A stretch of DNA of 56,840 nt from Elusimicrobia bacterium RIFOXYA2_FULL_39_19 (lineage in GTDB: Bacteria; Elusimicrobiota; Endomicrobiia; CG1-02-37-114; XYA2-FULL-39-19): contig MGVC01000026.1 of NCBI GenBank assembly GCA_001800285.1, positions 1 through 56,840 on the forward strand, written 5' to 3'. Positions 16,685 through 25,245 of the stretch are shown one piece after another. The stretch's first letter is position 1, and every line of letters begins with the position of its first letter. Below the pieces are notes generated by a model. That model was not told where the DNA came from and ran no database searches. It worked only from the letters and a program-made list of their open reading frames with translations. Both the position numbers and the translations under genes were made by a program.

Positions 16685-17068
16685 ATGAAAGAAAACAAAT
16701 CAAAAGGCCAAATTGAAGCTCAAATAAGCGAAGCTATAATAAAATTTGAAAAAGAGTATATGGGCCGCGGGCCTCTGGAAACAAAAACTTACATTATCAG
16801 AGATATGATACTGGTGCGCCTTAAAGGTGTGCTGACACCCGCCGAAGAACAACTGACTAAAACTACCGGAGGCGCTGACCTGATAAAAAAAACCCGCGTC
16901 CAACTGTTGGAAAACGGCCGGGCATTGCTTGAACAGATTGTTTTGGATGTAACGGGTATAAAATCAAAAAGTCTGCACACCGATATAAGCACAAAAACCG
17001 GTGAAAGAGTGATAATCTTTGTACTTGAAGAAAATCTGGAAAATAAGTTTTCTATTGATAAAGAATAG
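16685..17068 (+). CDS. DUF2294 family protein
   Basis: The ATG at 16685, behind AAAGGA, gives 127 aa; an upstream TTG at 16658 is less likely. The sequence carries the DUF2294 hallmarks: a start rich in lysine and glutamate, GRGP near residue 31, D-M-I-L-V-R-L-K-G-V-L-T-P-A-E, and the late TDISTKTGERVIIFVL segment. Members are small cytosolic proteins, sometimes labelled as related to sodium-translocating decarboxylases, with no proven function; the family is often found in anaerobes. It lies between a kinase and a likely terminator. Confidence 0.82.
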   Translation: MKENKSKGQIEAQISEAIIKFEKEYMGRGPLETKTYIIRDMILVRLKGVLTPAEEQLTKTTGGADLIKKTRVQLLENGRALLEQIVLDVTGIKSKSLHTDISTKTGERVIIFVLEENLENKFSIDKE

Positions 17069-17152
17069 ATAGTTTTGTTATAATATGTAAACACAACAGT
17101 AATATTATGGAAGATTAAACAGGGCACCTAAATGGGTGTGCTGTGGAATAAG

Positions 17153-17187
17153 CCAACATAAAGTTTAATACTATATGTTGGTTTTTT
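17153..17187 (+). terminator. Probable rho-independent terminator after the DUF2294 gene
   Basis: CCAACATA (17153-17160) pairs with TATGTTGG (17174-17181) across a 13-base loop and is followed by TTTTTT and then G plus TTTTT. The stem is AT-rich and the loop long, so strength is uncertain. Confidence 0.6.
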
Positions 17188-17205
17188 GTTTTTATGGGGG
17201 GAATA

Positions 17206-17739
17206 ATGATAAACAAAAATCCTTATGGGCAATATCCAAGAATAGCTAAATCGGCATACATACACCCGGCTGCGGTAATAATCGGCAATGTAATAATTGG
17301 TAAACAAACCTTTGTAGGACCCGGCGCGGTAATAAGAGCTGATGAACCCGGCACTACCATTACTATCGGACATGGCTGCAACATACAGGACCGTGTAGTT
17401 GTACACTCTTTACAAAACAGTTCTGTTATAATAAATGATGAAACCTCGCTGTCTCACGGATGTATAGTTCACGGCCCGTGTAAGATAGGGAAAAATTGTT
17501 TCATTGGGTTTGGCGCCGTGGTATTTAATGCAACGCTTGGCAGTGGTGTAATAATAAAACAACTTTCAGTGGTAGAGCAAACAGCTATACCGGCAAATAA
17601 ATTAGTAGACGCCCTGCAATTAATAAACGATATAACAAAAGCAAAAAACTTGCCTGTTACCGGAAATGATGACCGTGCTTTTGTAAAAAAAGTAATAGCC
17701 GTAAACAAGCAATTGGTAAAAGGGTACTGTAAAAGTTAA
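17206..17739 (+). CDS. Gamma-carbonic-anhydrase-like left-handed beta-helix protein
   Basis: ATG 17206 follows a GGGGGG ribosome binding stretch and gives 177 aa; the upstream ATG at 17194 overlaps that stretch and is less likely. The protein is built from hexapeptide repeats of the left-handed beta helix. Three histidines stand where gamma-class carbonic anhydrases bind metal: VVVHS, LSHG and IVHG. The flanking NIQDRVV and FIGFGAVVFN are typical of the Cam/CcmM/PaaY/ferripyochelin-binding group. True carbonic anhydrase activity also needs accessory residues that I cannot confirm, so the safe call is metal-binding gamma-CA-like protein. Confidence 0.85.
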   Translation: MINKNPYGQYPRIAKSAYIHPAAVIIGNVIIGKQTFVGPGAVIRADEPGTTITIGHGCNIQDRVVVHSLQNSSVIINDETSLSHGCIVHGPCKIGKNCFIGFGAVVFNATLGSGVIIKQLSVVEQTAIPANKLVDALQLINDITKAKNLPVTGNDDRAFVKKVIAVNKQLVKGYCKS

Positions 17740-17807
17740 TTTTATTTGAATAGCCCTATTGTCATCCCCTAATGATTTTATGGGTGATCCTTTAGAACAA
17801 ATTCCAA

Positions 17808-18674
17808 ATGGATATCCGGGTTAACCCCGAATATGACAACTTAATTCGTACATATCCATATTTGACCTGCCTGCCAAAAAACGATATACTAAAACTAATG
17901 AAAAAGAAAATCAATCAAATTCCGCTTTGGAAAAACCATACAGCCTGGTTGGACTTGTACCTGCTTAAAACAAAAAAGCATTCTTCCCTGGTAATAGTTT
18001 TTCCGGGAGGCGGGTACAATCACAGAGCTGAGCATGAAGGGTCACCCGTAGCACGCTGGCTTAACAAAAACGGTATTTCTGCAGCAGTGTGCCATTACCA
18101 GGTTTCACCAAACCGGCATCCTGTACCGTTAAATGACGCAAAACGTGCAATACGCATCGCACGCTATATGGCAAAGAGATGGAATATAAATCCTAACCGT
18201 ATTGGAGCTTTGGGGTTTTCTGCTGGCGGCCATTTAGTTTCTACCCTGGGAACGCTTTGTAACAAGAAAACCGACACTGCTTCCTCTGATAATATTGATA
18301 AGTTTTCCTGCCGGCCTGACGCGCTGGTACTTTGCTACCCCGTAATATCATTTACAAAACCATACAGACATAAAGGAAGCATAAATAACCTTTTAGGGGA
18401 ACACCCATCAAAAAAACTTCTGCAATTCCTCTCAAGCGAAAAACAGGTAACAAAAAGTACACCACCAACGTTTTTGTGGCATACCGCTGATGACCCGGGA
18501 GTAAGCGTAAAAAACAGCAGAGCGTTTGCCGATGCTCTTCATAAAAATAATGTAGTTTATGAACTGCATGTGTATAAAACAGGGAAGCACGGATTAGGAA
18601 TGGCTCAGGGTGTTAAAGATGTGGAAAACTGGACTAAAAGCTGTATTTTGTGGCTGAAACGGCAGGGATTTTAA
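17808..18674 (+). CDS. Alpha/beta hydrolase, acetylesterase (BD-FAE/Aes-like)
   Basis: The 288-aa cytosolic protein resembles bacterial esterases of the acetyl-xylan/BD-FAE type. The oxyanion-hole region VFPGGGYNHRAEHEG is followed by the nucleophile S138 in GFSAGGH, an acidic residue in HTADDPGV and the catalytic histidine in GKHGLGMA, which completes the triad. Such enzymes remove acetyl or similar acyl groups from sugars. No signal peptide is present. No ribosome binding site precedes the ATG, and a later in-frame ATG near 17899 would still keep all catalytic residues. It ends exactly where the convergent yciB gene ends. Confidence 0.85.
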   Translation: MDIRVNPEYDNLIRTYPYLTCLPKNDILKLMKKKINQIPLWKNHTAWLDLYLLKTKKHSSLVIVFPGGGYNHRAEHEGSPVARWLNKNGISAAVCHYQVSPNRHPVPLNDAKRAIRIARYMAKRWNINPNRIGALGFSAGGHLVSTLGTLCNKKTDTASSDNIDKFSCRPDALVLCYPVISFTKPYRHKGSINNLLGEHPSKKLLQFLSSEKQVTKSTPPTFLWHTADDPGVSVKNSRAFADALHKNNVVYELHVYKTGKHGLGMAQGVKDVENWTKSCILWLKRQGF

Positions 18675-19235
18675 TTATTGAACCGGCTTCTCTTCTTTTT
18701 TTTGAGGCAGGTCTTTCATATAAGGCGCTAAGAAAACACTCTGCAATATTACAAAAACAATCATACAACCCATCAAACCGAACAACTTAAAATTTACCCA
18801 CGTACTTGTAGAATAATTATACATCACATAAAGGTTCAGCACGCCAACTATTGTAAAAAAAGCTACCCAACTGTAGTTTAGGGCATTCCATACCTTTTCA
18901 GGAACCGACAGCTGTTTTTTAAGCATCAGTTCAATAAGGTTTTTCTTAAATACCAGCCGGGCAATTAACAGCGTAGAAGCAAATATCCAGTACAGTATAG
19001 TTGGTTTCCACTTTATAAACATTTCGTTATGAAGAAAAAGCGTAAACCCGCCGAACACTGCCAGCACCAAAACACTGATTAAAAGCATAGGTTCTATTTT
19101 GCGCTTCTTTATATAAACATAAGCCAACTGGATAAACCCGGCTGTTACCGCTACCGCAGTGGCTGTATAAATGCCTTTGAGTTTAAATGCGGCAAAAAAC
19201 AAAATGATTGGGAAAAACTCAAATAACATTTTCAT
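18675..19235 (-). CDS. yciB: YciB/IspZ-like inner membrane protein
   Basis: The 186-aa protein has five hydrophobic segments and matches the septation protein A (YciB, IspZ) family: [14 protein letters not shown] at the start, [12 protein letters not shown] in the middle and WxNFKLFG near the end. In proteobacteria it spans the inner membrane and influences cell envelope integrity and septation. It is read from the minus strand, convergent with the esterase gene and divergent from rsgA, so an 87-base gap at 19236-19322 must hold both start regions; I see no clear promoter there. Confidence 0.9.
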   Translation of the reverse strand: MKMLFEFFPIILFFAAFKLKGIYTATAVAVTAGFIQLAYVYIKKRKIEPMLLISVLVLAVFGGFTLFLHNEMFIKWKPTILYWIFASTLLIARLVFKKNLIELMLKKQLSVPEKVWNALNYSWVAFFTIVGVLNLYVMYNYSTSTWVNFKLFGLMGCMIVFVILQSVFLAPYMKDLPQKKEEKPVQ

Positions 19236-19322
19236 GGTATGCTAATCTTACATTTTTTTGGCTGACTTTTCAAACCCTGCATTCAGGCTTCTAATACCTC
19301 TCATTAATTAGTATCATTTATC

Positions 19323-20402
19323 ATGGACCTTAAAACCTTAGGCTGGAACGAATTTTTTGAGAATCATTTCAACGAATTAAAAACCGAACATATTTTTCCT
19401 GCCAGAGTAGTAACTGCCCAAAGAGAAATTTACAGCCTTTACGGTGAATCCGGTGAATTAAAAGCAGGGTTAACCGGTAAACTCCGGTTTAATGCCGCTT
19501 CGCTTGCAGAACTTCCTGCAGTAGGGGACTGGGTATTAGTAAAACTATCGCCGGATAAAAGCATTGCCGTTATTGAAGGCATTCTTCCAAGAATCAGCAA
19601 ACTTTCCAGAAAAGTAACCGGAGAACAAACCCAGGAACAAATAATAGTGGCAAACATTGATGTTATCTTTCTGGTAAACGGGCTTGACGGCGATTATAAC
19701 CTGCGCCGTATTGAGCGTTACCTGACGGTTGCCAAAGACAGCAACACCAAACCCGTTATCCTGCTTAATAAAACTGACGCCTGCCCTGATTATGCACAAA
19801 TAGTAGAAGCAGTAACTGCCATAGCAGACGGGGTACCAATCTGCACCTTAAGCGCCATTAATAATGAAGGCATAGAAAACCTGAAAACTTACATAAAAAA
19901 AGAACAGACCATCGCATTTATAGGCTCTTCCGGTGCGGGGAAATCTACCATCATAAATTGCCTTTTGGGTGAAGGCAGGCAGAAAACAGGCGCTGTCCGC
20001 GAAGGTGATGATCGCGGCAAACATATAACCACTCACAGAGAACTGATAATTTTGCCGGATGGCGGAATAGTAATAGATAATCCGGGCCTGCGTGAAATCC
20101 AGCTATGGAGCGATGAACCCACTCTTAAAGATACCTTTACCGATATTGAAGATTTTTCTTTAACCTGTAGGTTTGGCAACTGCACCCATGAAAGTGAACC
20201 AGGCTGTGCGGTAAAAAGCGCACTGGAAACCGGAACCCTGGATGCAAAAAGATACCAAAATTATCTTAAACTTCAGAAAGAACTAAGATATCTGGCTGTA
20301 CGCAAGGAAAAAATAAAATCCAGAAATGACAAGATAGTAACCGAAAAGAGAATAAGCAGGATTTCCAAACAAATAAAAAAACACAACAAATATGACTTCT
20401 AA
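19323..20402 (+). CDS. rsgA: Ribosome small-subunit-dependent GTPase RsgA
   Basis: The 359-aa protein has the three RsgA parts: an N-terminal OB fold, a circularly permuted GTPase in which the G4 motif NKTD precedes the P-loop GSSGAGKS (201-208) and G3 DNPGLRE, and a C-terminal zinc finger C-x4-C-x-H-x5-C (CRFGNCTHESEPGC). RsgA checks the maturing 30S subunit and releases assembly factors. Length is normal. The TfoX-N gene follows after 33 bases on the same strand. Confidence 0.97.
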   Translation: MDLKTLGWNEFFENHFNELKTEHIFPARVVTAQREIYSLYGESGELKAGLTGKLRFNAASLAELPAVGDWVLVKLSPDKSIAVIEGILPRISKLSRKVTGEQTQEQIIVANIDVIFLVNGLDGDYNLRRIERYLTVAKDSNTKPVILLNKTDACPDYAQIVEAVTAIADGVPICTLSAINNEGIENLKTYIKKEQTIAFIGSSGAGKSTIINCLLGEGRQKTGAVREGDDRGKHITTHRELIILPDGGIVIDNPGLREIQLWSDEPTLKDTFTDIEDFSLTCRFGNCTHESEPGCAVKSALETGTLDAKRYQNYLKLQKELRYLAVRKEKIKSRNDKIVTEKRISRISKQIKKHNKYDF

Positions 20403-20435
20403 TGAATTTCCGCTTTCGGTTGGCTGAGGTTATAA

Positions 20436-20798
20436 ATGGCATCACAGCAAACATTCGTAGATTACGTAGCTGACCAGTTGTCAGCTTTGAGAAACATACA
20501 TACATTAAAGATGTTCGGTGAATATGGTTTATACTACGGCAATAAAATTGTAATTTTAATTTGTGATGATAAAGTTTTTTTAAAAGTTACCGAAACAGGG
20601 GAAAAACTAATAAAAGGCCGGTTTAAACTGGCCCCTGCCTACCCGGGCGCCAAACCCTCATTTTTAATAGGGGAAGATATAATAGAAGACCGCGAACTCT
20701 TTTGCGCTTTAGTAAGCACAACCGCAGATTCCCTGCCTGAGCCGAAAAACAAACAACCAAAACACAAACCAAGCAAAAAAACAACGATAATACAATAA
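20436..20798 (+). CDS. TfoX N-terminal domain protein
   Basis: The 120-aa protein carries only the N-terminal TfoX/Sxy fold (MFGEYGLYYGNKIVILICDDKVFLK is the core, then P-A-Y-P-G-A-K-P) plus a lysine-rich, disordered tail. The C-terminal helical half of full TfoX is absent, as is common for stand-alone members in non-competent bacteria. Function is not known outside gammaproteobacterial competence control. It is probably transcribed with rsgA. A ribosome binding site GGTTG-like stretch is weak. Confidence 0.85.
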   Translation: MASQQTFVDYVADQLSALRNIHTLKMFGEYGLYYGNKIVILICDDKVFLKVTETGEKLIKGRFKLAPAYPGAKPSFLIGEDIIEDRELFCALVSTTADSLPEPKNKQPKHKPSKKTTIIQ

Positions 20799-20953
20799 TC
20801 CTGCATAACAAATACTACTTTAAATTCAATTCGGAAATTGATATAATTTTAAACAAACATTAACATATTAATTAGCAGTATTGTAGGGCGGGTTTTTTAA
20901 ACACGCCGAAATATATAATTCTTCAACTATAAAAAACCAAGAACGGAGGAAAC

Positions 20954-21727
20954 ATGAGCACCACAATTTACTATTTTTCGGGCACAGGTAATTCTTTAGC
21001 CGTTGCCAGAGAACTCTCAAACAGTTTTGGCAGTACAAAAGTTATTCCGATTTCAAAGGCCATTACAGGAGAGATTGATTTATCTGCAGACAAAATAGGG
21101 CTGGTATTTCCTGTGTATATTTGGGGCGCGCCTTTAATAGTGTGTGATTTTATTGCAAAGCTGAAACAAGCTGACAAATATTTCTTTTCCGTTGTCACTT
21201 ACGGCGGTTCTCCGGGAAAAACAAACATACAGATCAAAAAACTGTTAAAGCTGCAAGGTATTGAGCTTAAGGCCGGATTTGCTGTACACATGCCGGGTAA
21301 TTACATACCTATGTACGGTGCCAGAGAAAAAGCAGTACAGGATAAATTGTTTGAAAAAGCAAAAACAAAAATTGCTGAAATTGCGCAATATGTAAGCAGT
21401 GGTAAAACCGGCACCTTTGAAGTTGGCGGGCTGGTAATGAACTTACTGGGAAGTACGCTCCAGTCCATGGGAAGCAAAAGTATGCGCAAGGCAGATAAAA
21501 ACTACCTGGCAGATGAAAAATGCAACGCCTGCAATATCTGTGAAAAAATATGTCCGGTTAAAAACATAAAAATGCAAGACAGCAAACCCGTATGGCAGGG
21601 GAACTGTGAACAATGCATGGCGTGTATTCAGTGGTGCCCGCAGGAAGCCATACAGCACGGCAAAAATACTGCCGGCAGAGCGCGTTACCGCCACCCGCAG
21701 GTAAAAGCAACTGATTTCTTAAACTAA
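20954..21727 (+). CDS. EFR1-family ferredoxin with flavodoxin domain
   Basis: The 257-aa protein joins an N-terminal flavodoxin-like domain (IYYFSGTGNSLAVARELS binds FMN phosphate) to two C-terminal 4Fe-4S clusters, CNACNICEKICP and CEQCMACIQWCP. This is the EFR1-family layout, common in anaerobes, and it acts as an electron carrier whose partner is unknown. A good ribosome binding site GGAGGA lies seven bases before the ATG. Its presence supports an anaerobic or facultative lifestyle. Confidence 0.93.
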   Translation: MSTTIYYFSGTGNSLAVARELSNSFGSTKVIPISKAITGEIDLSADKIGLVFPVYIWGAPLIVCDFIAKLKQADKYFFSVVTYGGSPGKTNIQIKKLLKLQGIELKAGFAVHMPGNYIPMYGAREKAVQDKLFEKAKTKIAEIAQYVSSGKTGTFEVGGLVMNLLGSTLQSMGSKSMRKADKNYLADEKCNACNICEKICPVKNIKMQDSKPVWQGNCEQCMACIQWCPQEAIQHGKNTAGRARYRHPQVKATDFLN

Positions 21728-21734
21728 ACTATTT

Positions 21735-21762
21735 TTGACATATCTAAATAAAGAGGTTTTAT
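21735..21762 (+). promoter_or_regulatory. Possible promoter of the PAS histidine kinase
   Basis: TTGACA at 21735-21740 and TTTTAT at 21757-21762 are 16 bases apart and lie about 160 bases before the kinase start. The -35 is perfect but the -10 is poor. Confidence 0.35.
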
Positions 21763-21924
21763 GGGGCAAGCTGTTTGAAAAATAAAATCAACAGAAACAA
21801 ATTTAAAACATTAAATTAAGACATACCAACTTCTTCTTGAAAGATAATAGAGCACCAAGACTAGCCAATTTCCAAAAAAACAAATAATGAAATGGAGACC
21901 TATGAATTGCCCCTGGGAGAAAAA

Positions 21925-23415
21925 ATGAAGAATATCACATCAGACAAGAATTTTACTAAAGCACTTGAATTACTTAAAGACAAAAATAATCTGTTGGATA
22001 TTTTAATGACTGCAATGGGAGATGGCCTCAGTATTCAGGATGTGAATATGAGGATAATCTATCAAAATAAGTTTATGATTGATAATTTCGGCGATCATGC
22101 AGGAGAATATTGCTTTTCTGTATATGAAAAACGTGAGAAAATATGCGAAGGTTGTCCAATCCAGGCTACTTTTAAGGATGGAAAAGCTCACCAAGCTTTA
22201 CGTGTAGGTATTACCAAGGATGGGAAACCATTCAGATTTGAAAACATTTCAACAGCTTTAACGGATAAAAACGGGAAAATTATAGCTGGAATGGAACTCT
22301 GTAGAATGGTCGAGGAAAGAGAAAAAGCAAAAGATGACCTTCAGAAAAGCGAGGAACGTTACCGCTCTTATATTGAAATTACAGGACAACTAGCCTGGAT
22401 TACAAACGCCAAAGGTGAAATTGAGGAAGATATCCCTTCGTGGAGAAAGTTTACAGGGCAGAGTTATGAAGAAACCAGGGGATTTGGCTGGGCAAAAGCT
22501 CTGCATCCTGATGATGCCGAATGCGCTTTAAAAACATGGAACGAAGCAATAAAAACAAAAACCACTTATAGCGCAGAGTATCGTATTAAAAAATATGACG
22601 GCACTTATAGATTTTTTTGGACAAAAGGTATTCCTGTACTTAATAAAGACGGAAACATTATAGAATGGATTGGTGCCAGTGTTGACATCACTGACAAAAA
22701 ATTAGATGAAGAAGAAAAGCAAAAACTTCAATCTCAACTTATTCAATCTGAGAAAATGGCAGCAATAGGACAGTTAGTTGGAGGGATAGCTCATGAAATT
22801 AACAACCCTATGGGTGTAATACTTGGATTTGCTCAAATTGTTGCTAAAAACATTAAAGAAGAGAACCCGCTTTATATGCCGTTAAAATCAATTGAACGTG
22901 AAGCAATAAGATGCAAAGAACTAATACGTGATTTACTTACATTTTCAAGAATCGGGAAAACACAGGCAGAACTAATAGATATTAATAAAACTATTAACGA
23001 AACCTTATCACTGATTGAATCCCAAGTAAAACTAAAAGAATCAGAGATTATTAAAGAATTCAGCACTGCTTTGCCACTGATATCTGTAAACAAGAATCAG
23101 ATACAACAAATTATAGTGAATTTATGCAACAATGCAATAGATGCAATATCCTACAATGGAAAAATAACAATAAAAACAAAAACAAATGATAACCAAATAG
23201 AAATATACATATCAGATACAGGCAAAGGAATGACTGAGAAAATAAAAAAACATATCTTTGAACCATTTTTCACCACTAAAGAAGTAGGTAAAGGGACAGG
23301 ACTGGGATTAAGTATCAGTTATGAAATAATAAAAAACCATAATGGAACAATTATAGTCGAAAGTGAACCAGGTAAGGGGACTACGTTCATAATAAAACTA
23401 CCTTTATCAGTGTAA
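21925..23415 (+). CDS. PAS-PAS histidine kinase, paralogue 2
   Basis: ATG 21925 follows GGGAGA and gives 496 aa; an upstream ATG at 21892 adds eleven residues. It has no membrane segment. The first PAS domain (about 20-130) contains a Cys cluster, GEYC then CEGCP, often seen in PAS sensors; the second (about 150-265) is PAS_3 type with LHPDD and W-x-G-A-S-V-D-I-T. The HisKA helix holds QSEKMAAIGQLVGG and H290 in AHEINNP, followed by the N box NLCNNAIDA, G1 DTGKGM and G2 GKGTGLGLS. The kinase core is nearly the same as at 15385-16635. No response regulator is adjacent. It precedes the second barrel cassette. Confidence 0.9.
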   Translation: MKNITSDKNFTKALELLKDKNNLLDILMTAMGDGLSIQDVNMRIIYQNKFMIDNFGDHAGEYCFSVYEKREKICEGCPIQATFKDGKAHQALRVGITKDGKPFRFENISTALTDKNGKIIAGMELCRMVEEREKAKDDLQKSEERYRSYIEITGQLAWITNAKGEIEEDIPSWRKFTGQSYEETRGFGWAKALHPDDAECALKTWNEAIKTKTTYSAEYRIKKYDGTYRFFWTKGIPVLNKDGNIIEWIGASVDITDKKLDEEEKQKLQSQLIQSEKMAAIGQLVGGIAHEINNPMGVILGFAQIVAKNIKEENPLYMPLKSIEREAIRCKELIRDLLTFSRIGKTQAELIDINKTINETLSLIESQVKLKESEIIKEFSTALPLISVNKNQIQQIIVNLCNNAIDAISYNGKITIKTKTNDNQIEIYISDTGKGMTEKIKKHIFEPFFTTKEVGKGTGLGLSISYEIIKNHNGTIIVESEPGKGTTFIIKLPLSV

Positions 23416-23472
23416 AGGAAATTCCGTAGAGTTTGTAAAATAAACACGTTTATTCAAATCTTCTTTTTAAAT

Positions 23473-23691
23473 TTGTGCAATTTTACTGTGAAAAAACAAA
23501 CAAAAATTGTATATCCCTGCTGGAAAGTGCAGTATTATGATTCTTCTACCTTGAGCTGGCGCACTATTCCAAAAAATTACACCAGCATAAAACTGGCAGA
23601 AGCCGTAGCCGTAAGATTGCCGTTGCCTAAAGTCCGGCTGATGCAAATAGAAAAAGATAGCCAAACTATTTTACCGGAAATAAAGAAATAA
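23473..23691 (+). CDS. Small hypothetical protein
   Basis: A 72-codon frame (TTG 23473, or 67 codons from GTG 23488) encodes a basic protein with WKVQYYDSSTLSWRTIPKNY and a lysine-rich tail. Codon use resembles real genes here, and the single aromatic-rich beta-like stretch looks natural, but no family is recognised and no ribosome binding site precedes it. Confidence 0.45.
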   Translation: MCNFTVKKQTKIVYPCWKVQYYDSSTLSWRTIPKNYTSIKLAEAVAVRLPLPKVRLMQIEKDSQTILPEIKK

Positions 23692-23815
23692 TATAGTGAA
23701 GCACTATAGCATCTGCTTCATCTTCGGCTAAACCCGCCGAAGAACATCCCCTGGCGCTAACCGCTTCTGCAACATGCAAGGCTCTTTGCCGCATTGCATA
23801 AGCAGCTTTAGGGGA
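23692..23815. repeat. Cluster of hairpin repeats before the second barrel cassette
   Basis: TATAGTG-AAG-CACTATA (23692-23708) is followed by TCTTCGGC (23721-23728) paired with GCCGAAGA (23736-23743). A longer imperfect hairpin, 23747-23815, is closed by TCCCCT/AGGGGA, with ATGCAA/TTGCAT and GGC-TCTTT-GCC inside. The 209-base gap 23692-23900 holds these and a ribosome binding site (AAAGGAG) but no gene. Confidence 0.65.
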
Positions 23816-23900
23816 CACCCTGCAGCGCATTCACGCTCCTATTTTACACTCGGGGCATTCTGCGAAAGCGGGTAATTTAAAAAGGAGACACTAAGCTGTT

Positions 23901-24395
23901 ATGAAACAAAAGAAAACAAATAGTAAATCCTTGAAAATTATACTCCTGCTTTTATCCATTTTCGCAGTAGCTCCTTTTTCTTACGCAGAAAGTCAGAAAT
24001 TTGCTGTAGGGGTTTATTATCCCGGCATTGGTTTCAGGTATACCCTTGCTCCAAAAATAGGCCTTGAAGCAAGGGTTCAATCCGAAGATGAAATAACCGT
24101 GATCGGTGCAAGGGGATATTATTACCTTGGAGACAAATCTAATGTGAGGCTTTTTACCGGAGCCGGATTGCATACCATCTCTTTTAAGGGAGCTTCAAGC
24201 GAAGGCACCGGGACTGCCTTGGAAGGTTTTGCCGGTGGCGAGTATTTTATTGTAGATTACCTTTCACTTCAAATGGACATGGTGCTGGCAATAATATCCC
24301 TTTTAGACACGGCCCATTCAATTACTGAAAGCGGTGGCGAGTTTACATATAGCATCGGGATAAATTATTATTTCGGAATAGGTATAGAAAAATGA
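23901..24395 (+). CDS. Small secreted beta-barrel-like protein, cassette copy 2
   Basis: This 164-aa paralogue of the protein at 4044-4517 has a signal peptide (about 1-29, ending SYAES), a short barrel-like body with FAVGVYYPGIGFRY, GARGYYYLG, GGEYFIVDYLSLQMD and the terminal GINYYFGIG. Similarity to copy 1 runs over the whole mature part. Its stop codon overlaps the start of the next gene by four bases, so the two proteins are translationally coupled. That coupling, seen again next to a similar barrel gene 20 kb away, argues for a joint function such as surface display or export of the second protein. Confidence 0.75.
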   Translation: MKQKKTNSKSLKIILLLLSIFAVAPFSYAESQKFAVGVYYPGIGFRYTLAPKIGLEARVQSEDEITVIGARGYYYLGDKSNVRLFTGAGLHTISFKGASSEGTGTALEGFAGGEYFIVDYLSLQMDMVLAIISLLDTAHSITESGGEFTYSIGINYYFGIGIEK

Positions 24396-25168
24396 GAAAA
24401 ATACTTTTAGGCTTAATGGTTCTTGCCCTTGCCTCATCAACCATTTGGGCTCTTGGCCTTACTGGTGCGATAAAGAAGAAAGTAAGAGAACTGGATTCAA
24501 GGACAACAACAACTGTTTTTAATACTGTTGACAATTATACAGGAAAAACGGATTTAGATATTAGTGATAGTTATTTAGAAAGTATACTTATTTCTTCCGG
24601 AACTGACCCACAAGGTGATTTTGAAGATCCAGTAAGCGGGACTCCTCCAACAGGTGTAACAAATTATCCCCCGAGTGACCTTGTAAGAATAGATATCGGT
24701 TCTGATGGAACATATTTGTATGTTAGATGGAATCTTGCAGGAACAATTCCATCTGATTTAGCATTATTGAGCGATAATGGATATATTCACATTGTGAGTC
24801 TTACTGTTTCAATAGATTCTGATAACAATTCAGCCACAGGTCTGACCGCAAGCAAAACATTGGGTGCAGAAGCGGGATTAGTTTCAAAAGTATGGTATTA
24901 TGCGAGTGACAACATTGTGAGTAACTCATATTTTTGGTGCAAACCTGACAACGAAAACAATACCTTTCAAATTTATGGAGATGCTGAAATAGTACGTTAT
25001 GGCCAAGGACGTAACTATCTTGTGTCGAGATATAAACTGTTGGAATTAGAAATTGCCAATAATTCAACAATAAAAATCTGCGGGGGGCAGGTCGAAGTGG
25101 AAAGCACAAATTATCATCATTATTCTTATGATTGTTTTGATTCATCTTTTACTTATATAGTTAAATAG
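24392..25168 (+). CDS. Secreted protein with shared leader segment, cassette copy 2
   Basis: The 258-aa protein has a signal peptide (1-20), then A-I-K-K-K-V-R-E-L-D-S-R, which corresponds to the A-V-K-S-Q-V-K-E-L-D-T-K of the 971-aa protein at 4584. The rest is a beta-rich body (about 45-258) with YLYVRWNLAG and SIDSDNNSATG, somewhat like a family 9 carbohydrate-binding or DOMON fold; I would not name it. It contains no fibronectin domains, so the two cassette partners share only the leader segment. It overlaps the barrel gene by four bases. Confidence 0.7.
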   Translation: MRKILLGLMVLALASSTIWALGLTGAIKKKVRELDSRTTTTVFNTVDNYTGKTDLDISDSYLESILISSGTDPQGDFEDPVSGTPPTGVTNYPPSDLVRIDIGSDGTYLYVRWNLAGTIPSDLALLSDNGYIHIVSLTVSIDSDNNSATGLTASKTLGAEAGLVSKVWYYASDNIVSNSYFWCKPDNENNTFQIYGDAEIVRYGQGRNYLVSRYKLLELEIANNSTIKICGGQVEVESTNYHHYSYDCFDSSFTYIVK

Positions 25169-25245
25169 AAACAATAATATGTATCAATTTCATGGATGGT
25201 AATGATTCAATATACTGATAGAAAAGACAGAAAGAGAGGTAAAAT

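Noticed and set aside
23747-23815. Long imperfect hairpin resembling an integron attC site
   Set aside because: The conserved RYYYAAC and GTTRRRY ends are missing, there is no integrase gene, and no array of cassettes is seen.
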